Positions 26,802 to 33,905 of a DNA stretch of 64,000 bases are shown here, piece by piece; within the stretch, counting starts at the first letter, position 1, and every line of letters starts with the position of its first letter. The stretch is from CAYPAU01 sp964408825 (lineage in GTDB: Bacteria; Patescibacteriota; Microgenomatia; Levybacterales; UBA12049), in NCBI GenBank assembly GCA_964408825.1, contig CAYPAU010000002.1:7939-71938 (forward strand). The letters run 5' to 3'. The translations under genes were made by a program, and so were the position numbers. Under the pieces are notes generated by a model that was given only the letters and a program-made list of their open reading frames with translations, was not told where the DNA came from and ran no database searches.

Positions 26802-27051
26802 TACTAAAGATTTTAAGCCACACAAGAGTATAGATTGCAAAAAACAAAACTATAGCAACTCCTATAAGAATTGGCGAAAGCTGAGTACCTTTTGAATCAC
26901 CTGCGGCAATTTTCGTTTCATTTGCACTGGCCGGTGGAGTGGGCGTAGAAGCCGGAGGCTGGGCTGCAGTAGGGGCGGAGGCGACATTTGTGCCCATTAC
27001 TCTCTCATAAGTTTGTCTAAGTTGAGGATCAAGATTTTGCGTTTTATCCAT
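26776..27051 (-). CDS. small tail-anchored membrane protein
   Basis: 91 aa. Soluble N-terminus (MDKTQNLDPQLRQTYERVMG), an Ala/Pro/Thr-rich linker (residues about 25-45), and one C-terminal membrane segment (LSPILIGVAIVLFFAIYTLVWLKIF). DPQLRQTYERVMGT is a short conserved-looking helix. The last 26 bp overlap the end of proS, tail to tail. Function unknown; the architecture suggests a cytoplasm-facing anchored adaptor. Confidence 0.6.
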   Translation of the reverse strand: MDKTQNLDPQLRQTYERVMGTNVASAPTAAQPPASTPTPPASANETKIAAGDSKGTQLSPILIGVAIVLFFAIYTLVWLKIFSIKIPFLPF

Positions 27052-27104
27052 AGACAGATTTTAGAATTATTATTTATATAATGGTTTATTCTTAAAAATT
27101 TGTC

Positions 27105-27187
27105 AACCCCGCATCATTTCGAACAATCAAATTTTTCGTTTTATTGTTCTGTCGAAAATGATGCGGGGTTAACCCGCCTTTTTTTAT
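27105..27187. repeat. long palindrome and terminator-like hairpin
   Basis: AACCCCGCATCATTTCGAAC pairs with the later GTCGAAAATGATGCGGGGTT (arms about 20 bp, loop about 25). The right arm continues into GCGGGGTTAACCCGCC followed by seven T, a good plus-strand terminator. Lies between divergent genes at 27051 and 27216, where a plus-strand terminator has no upstream plus gene except proS. Confidence 0.7.
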
Positions 27188-27215
27188 TTATTTAAAAACG
27201 TTATACTAAAAGACC

Positions 27216-28121
27216 ATGAAAGTAATTGTTACACATACTTCGCCGGACCTAGATGCGATTTCATCAATTTGGCTTATTAAAAGATTTCTGCCTGGATGGG
27301 AAGATGCCCAGGTGAAATATGTGCCGGCAGGAGAAAGAACAAATGGCAAATGGAAAATGGAAAATGGAAAATCTCCGATAGAAACTATCGGAGAGGATGA
27401 GGTGATTCATGTTGATACTGGACTGGGGCCTTTGGATCATCATCAGACTTCGGATGATACGGTTTGTGCGGCTTCTCTTACATGGGATTATATTAAAATT
27501 CAGAATTCAGAGCTCAGAGCTCAGGGTTCAGATAAGATTAAAAGTAAGAAAGAGGCGACTGACAGGATTGTTAAGGTAATTGTGGACATAGATCATTTCA
27601 AGGAAGTCTTCTGGAAAGATCCCACAGCAGATTATTATGAATTTCATTTGATGGGGATTTTGGATGGTTTAAAACTCCTAAAACCCGATCAGGACCAATA
27701 TTACGTAGATTATACAATGGAAGCAATGGATGCGCTTCTGCATCAGTTCGAGAATAGAATTTGGGCGGAAAAAGAAATAAAAGAAAACGGTAGGGTTTTT
27801 CAGACGCGGTTTGGGAAAGGAATAGGCTTTGAGACAATAAATGATACTGTTATAAAGCTTTCCCAAAAAATGGGATATCCGGTGGTTGTCCGGAAAGATC
27901 CGAGAAAAGGGTATGTGAGAATCAAGGTTTTACCAAAGTCAAAAGGACAAGACATAGATCTTACCTTAGTTTACGAACAACTTAAAAAGATGGACCCTTC
28001 GGCTACATGGTTTCTTCATGTAAGTAAAAAAATGCTTCTAAACGGCACGCCAAAAAACCCTAAAATGATTCCGACCAAGTTATCTTTGAGTGATATAATA
28101 AAGGTGCTTGAGAAGATTTAA
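27216..28121 (+). CDS. putative DHH/MYG1-like hydrolase of unknown substrate
   Basis: 301 aa. THTSPDLDAISSIWLIKRF near the N-terminus and HVDTGLGPLDHHQTSDDTVCAASLTWDYI (with a DHH motif), then VDIDHF, fit a DHH-type or MYG1-type metal-dependent phosphoesterase core. The C-terminus (LVYEQLKKMDPSATWFLHVS ... PKMIPTKLSLSDII) is conserved-looking but unassigned. Two word repeats sit in loops in frame: 27338-27373 ([10 protein letters not shown]) and 27496-27540 (QNSELRAQGSDK). TATACT ends 8 bases before ATG 27216. Function unknown; nucleotide or tRNA-end metabolism would suit the family. Confidence 0.65.
   Translation: MKVIVTHTSPDLDAISSIWLIKRFLPGWEDAQVKYVPAGERTNGKWKMENGKSPIETIGEDEVIHVDTGLGPLDHHQTSDDTVCAASLTWDYIKIQNSELRAQGSDKIKSKKEATDRIVKVIVDIDHFKEVFWKDPTADYYEFHLMGILDGLKLLKPDQDQYYVDYTMEAMDALLHQFENRIWAEKEIKENGRVFQTRFGKGIGFETINDTVIKLSQKMGYPVVVRKDPRKGYVRIKVLPKSKGQDIDLTLVYEQLKKMDPSATWFLHVSKKMLLNGTPKNPKMIPTKLSLSDIIKVLEKI
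27338..27373 (+). repeat. in-frame AAATGG word repeat
   Basis: AAATGGCAAATGGAAAATGG and one more unit encode [10 protein letters not shown], the same peptide as the ThyA insert at 6755-6793. Confidence 0.8.
27496..27540 (+). repeat. in-frame CAGAGCT word repeat
   Basis: TTCAGAATTCAGAGCTCAGA and GCTCAGGGTTCAG encode IQNSELRAQGS in the 27216 gene, a loop after the DHH region. Confidence 0.7.
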
Positions 28122-28140
28122 TTTGGTTCTTTAAAAACTC

Positions 28141-28289
28141 GGCAAGCCATATTGCGAATGACGCTCGCATAACTTTTAAAAACAAGAAGTAGATTTTTTT
28201 CCGCTTGCTAAGTGAAAGCCTTTCCAGAAGATAATCTAATGAACAATCTAAGATCTGACGGCTTTCAGTTCATTCTCAAATGTCTTGCC
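28141..28289. mobile_element. family A palindromic element, intergenic copy
   Basis: 149 bp. Ends GGCAAGCCATATTGCGAATG and (reverse complement) GGCAAGACATTTGAGAATGA. Internal blocks GACGCTCGC, CGCTTGCTAAGTGAAAGCC and GGCTTTCAGTTCATT match the copies inside prs (31774) and ychF (57170). In the frame used by those genes this copy has a TAG stop. It fills most of the space between the 27216 gene and the HIT gene. Confidence 0.85.
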
Positions 28290-28308
28290 TCCGTTTTTAA
28301 ATATATCT

Positions 28309-28638
28309 ATGAAAGATTGTATTTTTTGTAAAATTGCAAAACATGAAATCCCCAAAGAATTTACCTATGAGGACGATGAAATTATGGCATTTCCGGATAT
28401 TCATCCTATTGCCAAAATTCATCTTTTAATAATGCCCAAAAAACACATCACAGACTTTTTGGTTTTGAAGGATGAGGGATTAATGATTAAACTGAAAAAC
28501 GTTGCGGATAAAATTATCAAAAGCCAAAAACTAGAAGGGCGCGGATATAGACTTGTTATAAACGGTGGCGGTGCGCAGATAATAGACCATTTGCATATAC
28601 ATCTTGTCGGGCCTCTGGGAAAAGCAGTCGAAATGTAG
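28309..28638 (+). CDS. HIT-family nucleotide hydrolase
   Basis: 109 aa from ATG 28309. MKDCIFCKIAKHEIPKEFTYEDDEIMAFPDIHPIAKIHLLIMPKKHI is the HINT-type N-terminus, with Cys pair CIFC. The catalytic triad lies in DHLHIHLVG (HxHxH). Cleaves AMP-amidates or dinucleoside phosphates in relatives. The family A element ends 20 bases upstream, so the promoter may lie inside the element. The gene ends 20 bases before a GC palindrome. Confidence 0.92.
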   Translation: MKDCIFCKIAKHEIPKEFTYEDDEIMAFPDIHPIAKIHLLIMPKKHITDFLVLKDEGLMIKLKNVADKIIKSQKLEGRGYRLVINGGGAQIIDHLHIHLVGPLGKAVEM

Positions 28639-28658
28639 TAGAATAGTGGTTGAATTAG

Positions 28659-28732
28659 TCCGCCCAAGCTTAGCATTCGGCTTTTTCATCCGCCATTTGG
28701 CGGAACGCCTCATGCTGCGCTTTAGCGGCGGA
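28659..28732. repeat. GC-rich palindrome between the HIT gene and rpsU
   Basis: Arms TCCGCC and GGCGGA with inner AGCTTAGCAT / ATGCTGCGCT and a central CCGCCATTTGGCGG. Intergenic relative of the GC palindromes found inside zwf, gnd, dnaX and others. Confidence 0.65.
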
Positions 28733-28744
28733 TTTAAGAAACTC

Positions 28745-28786
28745 TAGAAACTCTCCCGATTTAATCGGGATCGTTAAGAGTTTCTA
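28745..28786 (+). promoter_or_regulatory. nested hairpin in the rpsU leader
   Basis: TAGAAACTCT ... AGAGTTTCTA encloses CCCGATTTAATCGGG. Ends 22 bases before the rpsU ATG, next to the G-rich ribosome site (AGGGGGTG). Could act in leader control or as a terminator of upstream transcription; no T run follows. Confidence 0.5.
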
Positions 28787-28807
28787 AAAGGGGGTGTTAT
28801 TTTAAAT

Positions 28808-28990
28808 ATGGTAGTTGTAAAAAAACAGCCGGGAGAAAGTGATGAGTCGCTTATCCGCAAATTTTCAAGAAAAGTTATAGCCGGAGGAATAATTCAGGAA
28901 GCAAAAAGAAGAGAGTTTTATCTTAAGCCGTCGCTTGCTCGAAAACAAAAGCAGGAAGATGCAAGAAGAATGAAAAAGGTGTGGTCATAA
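28808..28990 (+). CDS. rpsU: 30S ribosomal protein S21
   Basis: 60 aa. VVVKKQPGESDESLIRKFSRKVIAGGIIQEAKRREFYLKPSLARKQKQEDARR matches S21: the ESxExxLRRFxR core, then a basic helix. Follows a structured leader and precedes ybeY by 3 bases. rpsU is missing in some CPR lineages, so its presence is informative for placement. Confidence 0.93.
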   Translation: MVVVKKQPGESDESLIRKFSRKVIAGGIIQEAKRREFYLKPSLARKQKQEDARRMKKVWS

Positions 28991-28993
28991 AAT

Positions 28994-29380
28994 ATGGAGC
29001 AAGTTAATGTACCCATTTTTGTCGAAAGTAGGTACAAGGTAAACAGAAAAAAAATACGCTTATTGGCTTCAAATCTCCTGAATAAAAAAGGTATCTCGGG
29101 AAAAGTCGAGGTGTCTGTGGCAATTGTGGGCGATAGGAAAATGAGAGAACTCTCCGAGAAATATACGGGAGAAAACAAGATTCGGAATGTTTTATCATTT
29201 TCTCAAAAAGACGGAGAGGAGACGAGAAATCCTTCCGACACCTTAATCCTTGGTGACATAGTAATTTCATATCCTGAAGTAATAAGAGAAGCTGCAAAAG
29301 AGGAAGTCTTGGTGGATGATAAGGTCGCAGAGTTGGTTGAGCACGGAATAATGCATCTACTCGGAATAAATCACGAGTAA
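28994..29380 (+). CDS. ybeY: rRNA maturation endonuclease YbeY
   Basis: 128 aa. Zinc site HGIMHLLGINH at the C-terminus (HxxxHxxxxxH), with EVSVAIVGDRKMRELSEKYTGENKIRNVLSFSQ upstream (the NxxTDVLSF-like segment; here IRNVLSF). The protein stops one residue after the last zinc His, shorter than E. coli YbeY (155 aa). Acts in 16S 3'-end maturation and ribosome quality control. Coupled to rpsU, which fits a ribosome-biogenesis unit. Confidence 0.92.
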   Translation: MEQVNVPIFVESRYKVNRKKIRLLASNLLNKKGISGKVEVSVAIVGDRKMRELSEKYTGENKIRNVLSFSQKDGEETRNPSDTLILGDIVISYPEVIREAAKEEVLVDDKVAELVEHGIMHLLGINHE

Positions 29381-29438
29381 ACTAGCTACTAGCGACTAGC
29401 AACTAGTGGCTAATGACTAATTGCTAGTTGCTAATCTT
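29380..29438. repeat. CTAG word repeat upstream of dnaX
   Basis: ACTAGCTACTAGCGACTAGC, then TAGTTGCTAATC to the ATG at 29439. Degenerate, self-complementary words; same type at 39965-40012 and 59750-59794. Confidence 0.7.
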
Positions 29439-30890
29439 ATGGTTTTTTACCGGAAATATAGACCCTCGACAATCGATGAGCTTGATAGTAAAGAAGTTAG
29501 AGAAAAATTATCTTTGGTTCTTTCAAAAGATGATGTTCATGCTCTTCTCTTTACGGGTCCTAAGGGACTTGGCAAGACTTCAGCAGCAAGAATAGTTGCC
29601 AAGATTATAAATTGCGAGAAAATAGATCGAAAAACGAAACACGAAAAACGAAACACGAAATTGGAGCCATGTAACAAATGCGACCAATGTACATCGATCA
29701 CCAATGGATCTAACATTGATGTCTTGGAAATAGACGGAGCCTCAAACAGAGGGATAGATGAGATAAGAGATCTCAGGGAGAAGCTTAAACTTTCTCCTGC
29801 CCGCTCTCGTAAGAAAGTCTACATCATTGATGAAGTGCACATGCTTACGAGTGAGGCGTTCAACGCACTCTTAAAAACTCTGGAAGAGCCGCCCGGCCAT
29901 GTTGTTTTTATACTTTGCACAACCGAGCCACATAAAGTGCCTGCGACAATAGCATCAAGATGTTTCCACATACCTTTTAAAAGAGCAACCGACGAAGAGC
30001 TGGTGCGGGCATTTTCAAGAATCTCCAAAAAAGAAAAAATTAAGATAGACAAGGATGCTCTTTTTGAAATTGCAAAATTTTCAGACGGGAGCTTCCGGGA
30101 TGGAGTTAAAGTCCTTGAGGAGTTGGCAATATCCGCTCATGGCAGAAAGATTACGAAAGAGTTCACCCAAAAGTCATATCAGACCTTTGGTATAAATAAA
30201 ACTATTGATGAAATGATTGATTCCTTAATCACAAAAGATATAAAAAGGGGAGTGACCTTGGTAGGGAATTTAGTGGAGAATGGGTCGGACTTAAAATATT
30301 TTCTTGAGGCTTTGATAGAAAGATTTCATAATATATTGCTTGAGAAAGTTGGTGTTTTGAAAGTATCATCCAGATTTGCCGATAAGTTGGAAATGGACGA
30401 GCTTAAAGAACTTATCGAAAAATTGTCGCAGACCTCCGGGAAGATGAAGTTTTCAGTTTTACCACAGCTCCCGCTTGAGATTGCGATAATTGAGTGGGGT
30501 ATTGGTCCGGATGATACTGAGATTGTTGAAAAACAAGGTTCTGGCTCAGGCGTCGCGGGTCCTGCCGCTCGCCACCTCGTTGGTGCTCATTCGCCAACCG
30601 GCGGACTGCGCGCCACCAAGGCCTCTGGCTCGCGTCACCCGCTTAGCGACAAAGACGAGAATATCCTTTTAAATTTAATAGATAGAGTTAAAACCGAGAA
30701 CCATTCTGTTGCGGGTTTTTTGAGGGGTTGTTCTGTGAAAGATTTAAAAAATTCAAAACTTATTCTTGAGGCAAAGTTTAAATTTCATAAAGAAAAACTT
30801 GAAGAAGAAAAAGCTTCCAAAATTATAGAAAAAGCTCTAAAAGAAATAACAGATAAAAATCTTTCGGTCTCTTTTGTGTTAAAATCTTAA
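29439..30890 (+). CDS. dnaX: DNA polymerase III subunit gamma/tau
   Basis: 484 aa from ATG 29439 (MVFYRKYRPSTIDELDS). Walker A GPKGLGKTSAAR, a zinc Cys cluster (Cys at KIINC, then CNKCDQC), Walker B YIIDEVHMLTSEAFNALLKTLEEPP, and sensor 1 FILCTTEPHKVPATIASRC. Clamp-loader ATPase of the replisome. Two in-frame repeats: words at 29628-29662 (KTKHEKRNTKLE) expand the zinc loop, and a GC-rich block at 30537-30648 (GVAGPAARHLVGAHSPTGGL...) lies in the linker before the C-terminal domain. A terminator hairpin follows. No frameshift site typical of the tau/gamma switch was seen. Confidence 0.94.
   Translation: MVFYRKYRPSTIDELDSKEVREKLSLVLSKDDVHALLFTGPKGLGKTSAARIVAKIINCEKIDRKTKHEKRNTKLEPCNKCDQCTSITNGSNIDVLEIDGASNRGIDEIRDLREKLKLSPARSRKKVYIIDEVHMLTSEAFNALLKTLEEPPGHVVFILCTTEPHKVPATIASRCFHIPFKRATDEELVRAFSRISKKEKIKIDKDALFEIAKFSDGSFRDGVKVLEELAISAHGRKITKEFTQKSYQTFGINKTIDEMIDSLITKDIKRGVTLVGNLVENGSDLKYFLEALIERFHNILLEKVGVLKVSSRFADKLEMDELKELIEKLSQTSGKMKFSVLPQLPLEIAIIEWGIGPDDTEIVEKQGSGSGVAGPAARHLVGAHSPTGGLRATKASGSRHPLSDKDENILLNLIDRVKTENHSVAGFLRGCSVKDLKNSKLILEAKFKFHKEKLEEEKASKIIEKALKEITDKNLSVSFVLKS
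29628..29662 (+). repeat. in-frame ACGAAACACGAA word repeat inside dnaX
   Basis: AAAACGAAACACGAAAAACG and AAACACGAAATTGG insert RKTKHEKRNTKLE between the first zinc Cys and CNKCDQC. Confidence 0.75.
30537..30648 (+). repeat. in-frame GC-rich block inside dnaX
   Basis: About 110 bp, GC-rich against an AT-rich background, with partial self-complementarity (CGGGTCCTGCCGCTCGCC ... GGCTCGCGTCACCCG). Encodes GVAGPAARHLVGAHSPTGGL and on to ASGSRHPLSD. Sits in the non-conserved linker. Confidence 0.65.
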
Positions 30891-30893
30891 AGG

Positions 30894-30920
30894 GCCGCCT
30901 TATCTTACTTTGCGGCTTTT
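30894..30920 (+). terminator. Rho-independent terminator after dnaX
   Basis: GCCGC, 13-base loop, GCGGC, then TTTTT, directly after the dnaX stop (30890). Confidence 0.7.
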
Positions 30921-30980
30921 TAGTATTATTCATACACGCCGCAAAGAGCGATAGGTCGGCGGGCGGGGAGGTGATTTTTT

Positions 30981-31262
30981 ATGGGTATGTTTGATCAGTT
31001 AAAAGATCTTAAAAAAATGCGCGATCAGGCAATGCAGATTCAAAAACAACTTCAGGCAGAGGAGGTAAATGTGTCAAAACATGGAGTTGATATAGTCATA
31101 TCCGGAGATCAAAAAATTAGACTTCTGAAAACAAACGGAAAATCTGATGATGACATAAAAGATGCTATAAATGAGGCAATTAAAGAATCCCAGAAAGTTG
31201 CCGCCAAAAAACTTCAGCAAATGGGCGGCGGTCTTTCGGGACTTCTCGGCGGCGGGCAATAG
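30981..31262 (+). CDS. ybaB: nucleoid-associated protein YbaB/EbfC
   Basis: 93 aa. MFDQLKDLKKMRDQAMQIQKQLQAEEVNVS ... IVISGDQKIRLLKTNGKSDDDIKDAINEAIKESQKVAAKKLQQMGGGLSGLLGG fits YbaB/EbfC, a dimeric DNA-binding protein usually encoded beside dnaX and recR, as here. A strong ribosome site (GGGGAGGTGATT) precedes the ATG at a normal distance. TATTAT near 30924 probably serves as -10 and gives a real leader. Confidence 0.93.
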   Translation: MGMFDQLKDLKKMRDQAMQIQKQLQAEEVNVSKHGVDIVISGDQKIRLLKTNGKSDDDIKDAINEAIKESQKVAAKKLQQMGGGLSGLLGGGQ

Positions 31263-31299
31263 GTTGTCTATAGCCAGCTACTCTAGTAAAATATAATTA

Positions 31300-32370
31300 A
31301 TGAAGGTTTTTTCTGGTTCTTCAAACAAACCTCTCGCGGATAAAATTGCCAAGGCATTAAAAACAAAAATTTCTCCTTGTGAAATTTTCATTTTCCCGGA
31401 TGGCGAGCGGCGGGTGAGGATTTTGGAAAATGTTGTTGATGAGGATGTTGTAATCATTCAGACTACTTCGCCAAATCCCGATACTTATTACATAGAATTA
31501 TTTTTCTTGGTTGATGCGGCAAAAAGATCGGGCGCCAGGTCCATAACGGCAGTAGTTCCTTATCTAGGGTATCAAAGACAGGATCATGTTTTTCGAGAGG
31601 GAGAGGCTGTGTCTTTGGAAGTTGTTATCGAGACCTTGGAGGCGGTGGGGATGGGTAGGCTTATAACCTTGGATCTTCACTCAATAAAGATCCCCGAGCT
31701 TTTTAAAATTCCAATTGTCCATCTTTCTGCACTTCCAATTTTTGCAGAAAAAATAAAAGAAGTTTTAGGGACTCGACAACCTCACATTGCAGATGACGCT
31801 CGCCAGGATAAGTTTAAGTCTCAAACAAAGAACCGCTCTCTAAGTGAAAGTCGACAACGGAATGAAATTGCACTTTCAAATGTTAAATCTGGGTCGACTT
31901 TCAGTTCATCTGCAAGTGAGTTGCCTCGCCCCTTCTTTGATACGATTCTTGTTTCTCCCGACATGGGGGGAATAAGGAGAATAAAAATTCTATCAGAACT
32001 CCTTGGGAATATCCCTTTTGTATCTGTAGTAAAGGACCGGGATCTTCAGACGGGGGAGATAAAATCCGGTCATTTTGATAAAGATATAGACTTTAAAAAA
32101 AGTATAAAAAGAGCTATGATAGTGGATGACATGATTTCAACAGGGAGGACAATTAAAGCTGCCTGCGATCTTGTCTTCTCAAACGGAATAGAGGAAATTT
32201 ATGTTTTTGCAACTCATCCGGTTTTTTCAGGCGATTACAAAGATATCTTACAAAATTCAAAGGCTGAGAAAATTTTTGTAACAGATACAATAGATGTTCC
32301 GGTAGGCAAACGATTCCCAAAGCTTGAAATGCTTTCAGTGGCAGAAACGATAGCGAAGAAACTGAGATGA
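31300..32370 (+). CDS. prs: ribose-phosphate pyrophosphokinase with in-frame family A insertion
   Basis: Makes PRPP from ribose-5-phosphate and ATP. IFPDGERRVRI, VPYLGYQRQDHVFREGEAVS, TLDLHSIKIPELF, and the PRPP loop AMIVDDMISTGRTIKAA are intact. 356 aa against about 315. The extra residues (TRQPHIADDARQDKFKSQTK and on to SASELPRP) lie between EKIKEVLG and FDTILVSPDMGG and are exactly the family A element at 31774-31926. The element keeps the frame and interrupts no catalytic motif. Confidence 0.95.
   Translation: MKVFSGSSNKPLADKIAKALKTKISPCEIFIFPDGERRVRILENVVDEDVVIIQTTSPNPDTYYIELFFLVDAAKRSGARSITAVVPYLGYQRQDHVFREGEAVSLEVVIETLEAVGMGRLITLDLHSIKIPELFKIPIVHLSALPIFAEKIKEVLGTRQPHIADDARQDKFKSQTKNRSLSESRQRNEIALSNVKSGSTFSSSASELPRPFFDTILVSPDMGGIRRIKILSELLGNIPFVSVVKDRDLQTGEIKSGHFDKDIDFKKSIKRAMIVDDMISTGRTIKAACDLVFSNGIEEIYVFATHPVFSGDYKDILQNSKAEKIFVTDTIDVPVGKRFPKLEMLSVAETIAKKLR
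31774..31926 (+). mobile_element. family A palindromic element inserted in frame in prs
   Basis: About 150 bp. 5' end CGACAACCTCACATTGCAGA; the reverse complement of the 3' end is GGCAACTCACTTGCAGATGA. Inner stem GTGAAAGTCGAC / GTCGACTTTCAG is perfect here, while the intergenic copy has GTGAAAGCC / GGCTTTCAG: paired changes. Translates as ADDAR ... RSLSES ... FSSSASELP in the same frame as the ychF copy. Confidence 0.88.
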
Positions 32371-32371
32371 T

Positions 32372-32410
32372 AAATTTTCCATTTCCCATTTCCCATTTCC
32401 CATTTTATTT
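32372..32410. repeat. CCATTTCCCATTT word repeat upstream of recR
   Basis: TTTTCCATTTCCCATTTCCC and another unit up to the ATG at 32411; reverse complement of the AAATGGAAAATGG words in thyA and the 27216 gene. Confidence 0.75.
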
Positions 32411-33046
32411 ATGAGGATTCCAAAGGTGGTACAAAATTTAATAGAGTCGTTTGAAAGACTTCCGGGTATTGGTCCTAAGACTTCGCAAAGATTAACTTTC
32501 TATCTTCTACACGTCCCACAAGGGGAATTAGATAAATTTGCACAGTCAATCCAAAATCTTAAAAAAGATACAGTTTTGTGTTCGATCTGTTTTGGGGTTT
32601 CAGAAACTGATCCCTGTCCAATTTGCGAAGATGCAAGAAGAGACAGATCCTTAATTTGCGTAGTTGAAGAGCCCTTGGATGTCTTGTCCCTTGAAAAAAG
32701 CGGAAAATATCAGGGAGTCTACCATGTTCTTCATGGAAGAATAGATCCTCTTAATAGTATTGGGCCGGATGAAATATATATAGCACAGCTTCTTGATAGG
32801 ATTAAAAGCACCAATGGTTTTGAAAAAGTCAAGGAAGTAATCCTTGCGACCAATCCCACGATGGAAGGGGAAGCAACAGCGATGTATATTGCAAAGAAAC
32901 TTCGCGAATTTAAAACTCAAAACTTAAAACTCAAAACTTTGAAGATTACACGGATTGGGCGGGGGCTGCCGGTTGGAGCGGATATTGAATATGCGGATGA
33001 GGTGACTTTGCAAAGAGCCATGGAAGGAAGACAAGTTTATGAGTAA
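32411..33046 (+). CDS. recR: recombination protein RecR
   Basis: 211 aa. N-terminal helix-hairpin-helix (FERLPGIGPKTSQRLTFYLL), zinc finger CSICFGVSETDPCPICEDARRDRSLICVVEEP, then the Toprim domain (VYHVLHGRIDPLNSIGPDEI, LATNPTMEGEATAMYIAKKL) and the C-terminal Walker-like end. Works with RecO/RecF in gap repair. Between KKLREF and LKITRIGRGLPVG, words at 32909-32940 encode KTQNLKLKT in frame. Overlaps the following gene by 8 bp. The classic dnaX-ybaB-recR order is kept with prs inserted. Confidence 0.95.
   Translation: MRIPKVVQNLIESFERLPGIGPKTSQRLTFYLLHVPQGELDKFAQSIQNLKKDTVLCSICFGVSETDPCPICEDARRDRSLICVVEEPLDVLSLEKSGKYQGVYHVLHGRIDPLNSIGPDEIYIAQLLDRIKSTNGFEKVKEVILATNPTMEGEATAMYIAKKLREFKTQNLKLKTLKITRIGRGLPVGADIEYADEVTLQRAMEGRQVYE
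32909..32940 (+). repeat. in-frame AAAACTC word repeat inside recR
   Basis: TTTAAAACTCAAAACTTAAA and ACTCAAAAC encode FKTQNLKLKT in the Toprim domain surface. Confidence 0.7.
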
Positions 33047-33557
33047 TAAAGTTGGCTTTTTTGAAGAAGCTTTAGAGAGCGGTGTTTCCACAACAAAACA
33101 AGGAGCAAAAGCCGTAGCAAAGGGGGTATCTGATACCGCAAAGGCAGCAGTTTCTCAGGTGGGTATCCCGACACCAACAGATCAGACAAACGACGATTTC
33201 GTAAAAGATCTTTATGGTCCCTCGGATAAAACCGCAAAACAAAACCAAACCGCACAACAGCAGCAACGGCAACCTGGTGATGACTCTAGCAATACTCCTC
33301 AAACGCCTGAAGAAGCTGCCAAGCAAGCGGAAGAAAAGCAAAAAATGGCAGAACTTGCGGCAAAGCTCCATGATGAAGTTTATTACCAACCGCTTATAAA
33401 TCCTAAGAAAAATAAACCGGAAGAAAGACCTGCAGAGAAAGTTGAGAAAGAAAAAGAACAGGAGATGGTTGAATTACAAGAAAAAGAAAAAGAAAAACCG
33501 CCGCCCCTTGTTCAAAAACAGAAGACAAGAATTGAGAGAATGCCAGGAGCAGGATAA
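33039..33557 (+). CDS. unknown Gln/Glu-rich soluble protein coupled to recR
   Basis: 172 aa, start inside the recR stop region (8-bp overlap), so translationally coupled. N-terminal helix with alternating Ala/Val (GVSTTKQGAKAVAKGVSDTAKAAVSQVG), then DDFVKDLYGPSD, a Gln-rich linker (QNQTAQQQQRQPG), a helix (EEKQKMAELAAKLHDEVYYQPLI), and a long Glu/Lys region ending PPLVQKQKTRIERMPGAG. The C-terminal motif with basic and Gly residues looks conserved. No membrane segment. I recall similar proteins in Microgenomates but cannot assign a function. Confidence 0.65.
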   Translation: MSNKVGFFEEALESGVSTTKQGAKAVAKGVSDTAKAAVSQVGIPTPTDQTNDDFVKDLYGPSDKTAKQNQTAQQQQRQPGDDSSNTPQTPEEAAKQAEEKQKMAELAAKLHDEVYYQPLINPKKNKPEERPAEKVEKEKEQEMVELQEKEKEKPPPLVQKQKTRIERMPGAG

Positions 33558-33905
33558 GAATTTTTTTTGTTCTTTTTGTCGAAAAAGAACCAAAACTTTT
33601 TACAAATACTTCTTCTTTTCTGCCGAGAAAAGAAGCAAAAGCTCTTGCCCAGTCTCGTTTCATGCTTTCGAAATTAAACTCGCTCTTCGGGGGATTTCAC
33701 CCCTTCCTCGATCCTGCTTTGCAGGACGAGGAATCCCCCTGAATCACTCGTTTAATTCCTCATGCATTCAACATTCGAAAAGGCAATCAGGGGAATTTAA
33801 TTTCTTCTAATATTTCAATCGCAAAAATAAGTAAAATTTTGCATCCTTTGTTCGATTAAAGAAAAGAGGAGACAACTTTTATTTAAGCAGTGTCTTACTA
33901 AGAAC
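33558..33905. other. intergenic stretch of 348 bp, mostly repeat B
   Basis: Holds hairpin repeat family B copy 2 (33563-33800) and then about 100 AT-rich bases with no gene. Genes on both sides point toward it (recR-linked gene on plus, 33906 gene on minus). Confidence 0.7.
33563..33800. repeat. hairpin repeat family B, copy 2
   Basis: Hairpins GTTCTTTTT-GTCG-AAAAAGAAC, CTTCTTTTCT-GCCG-AGAAAAGAAG, and a long GGGGGATTTC ... GAATCCCCC stem holding CCTCGATCCTGC-TTT-GCAGGACGAGG. Blocks AAAAGCTCTTG, ATTAAACTCGCT and CTCGTTTAATTCCTCATGCA match the copy at 8378-8560. Confidence 0.75.

Noticed and set aside
29380..29438. CTAG tandem words considered as a CRISPR array or origin iterons
   Set aside because: No constant repeat with unique spacers, no cas genes; words are too short and degenerate, and similar stretches precede several genes.
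29439..30890. Programmed frameshift in dnaX itself
   Set aside because: No A_AAA_AAG heptamer with downstream stem in a position giving a gamma-length product; the gene reads as one frame.
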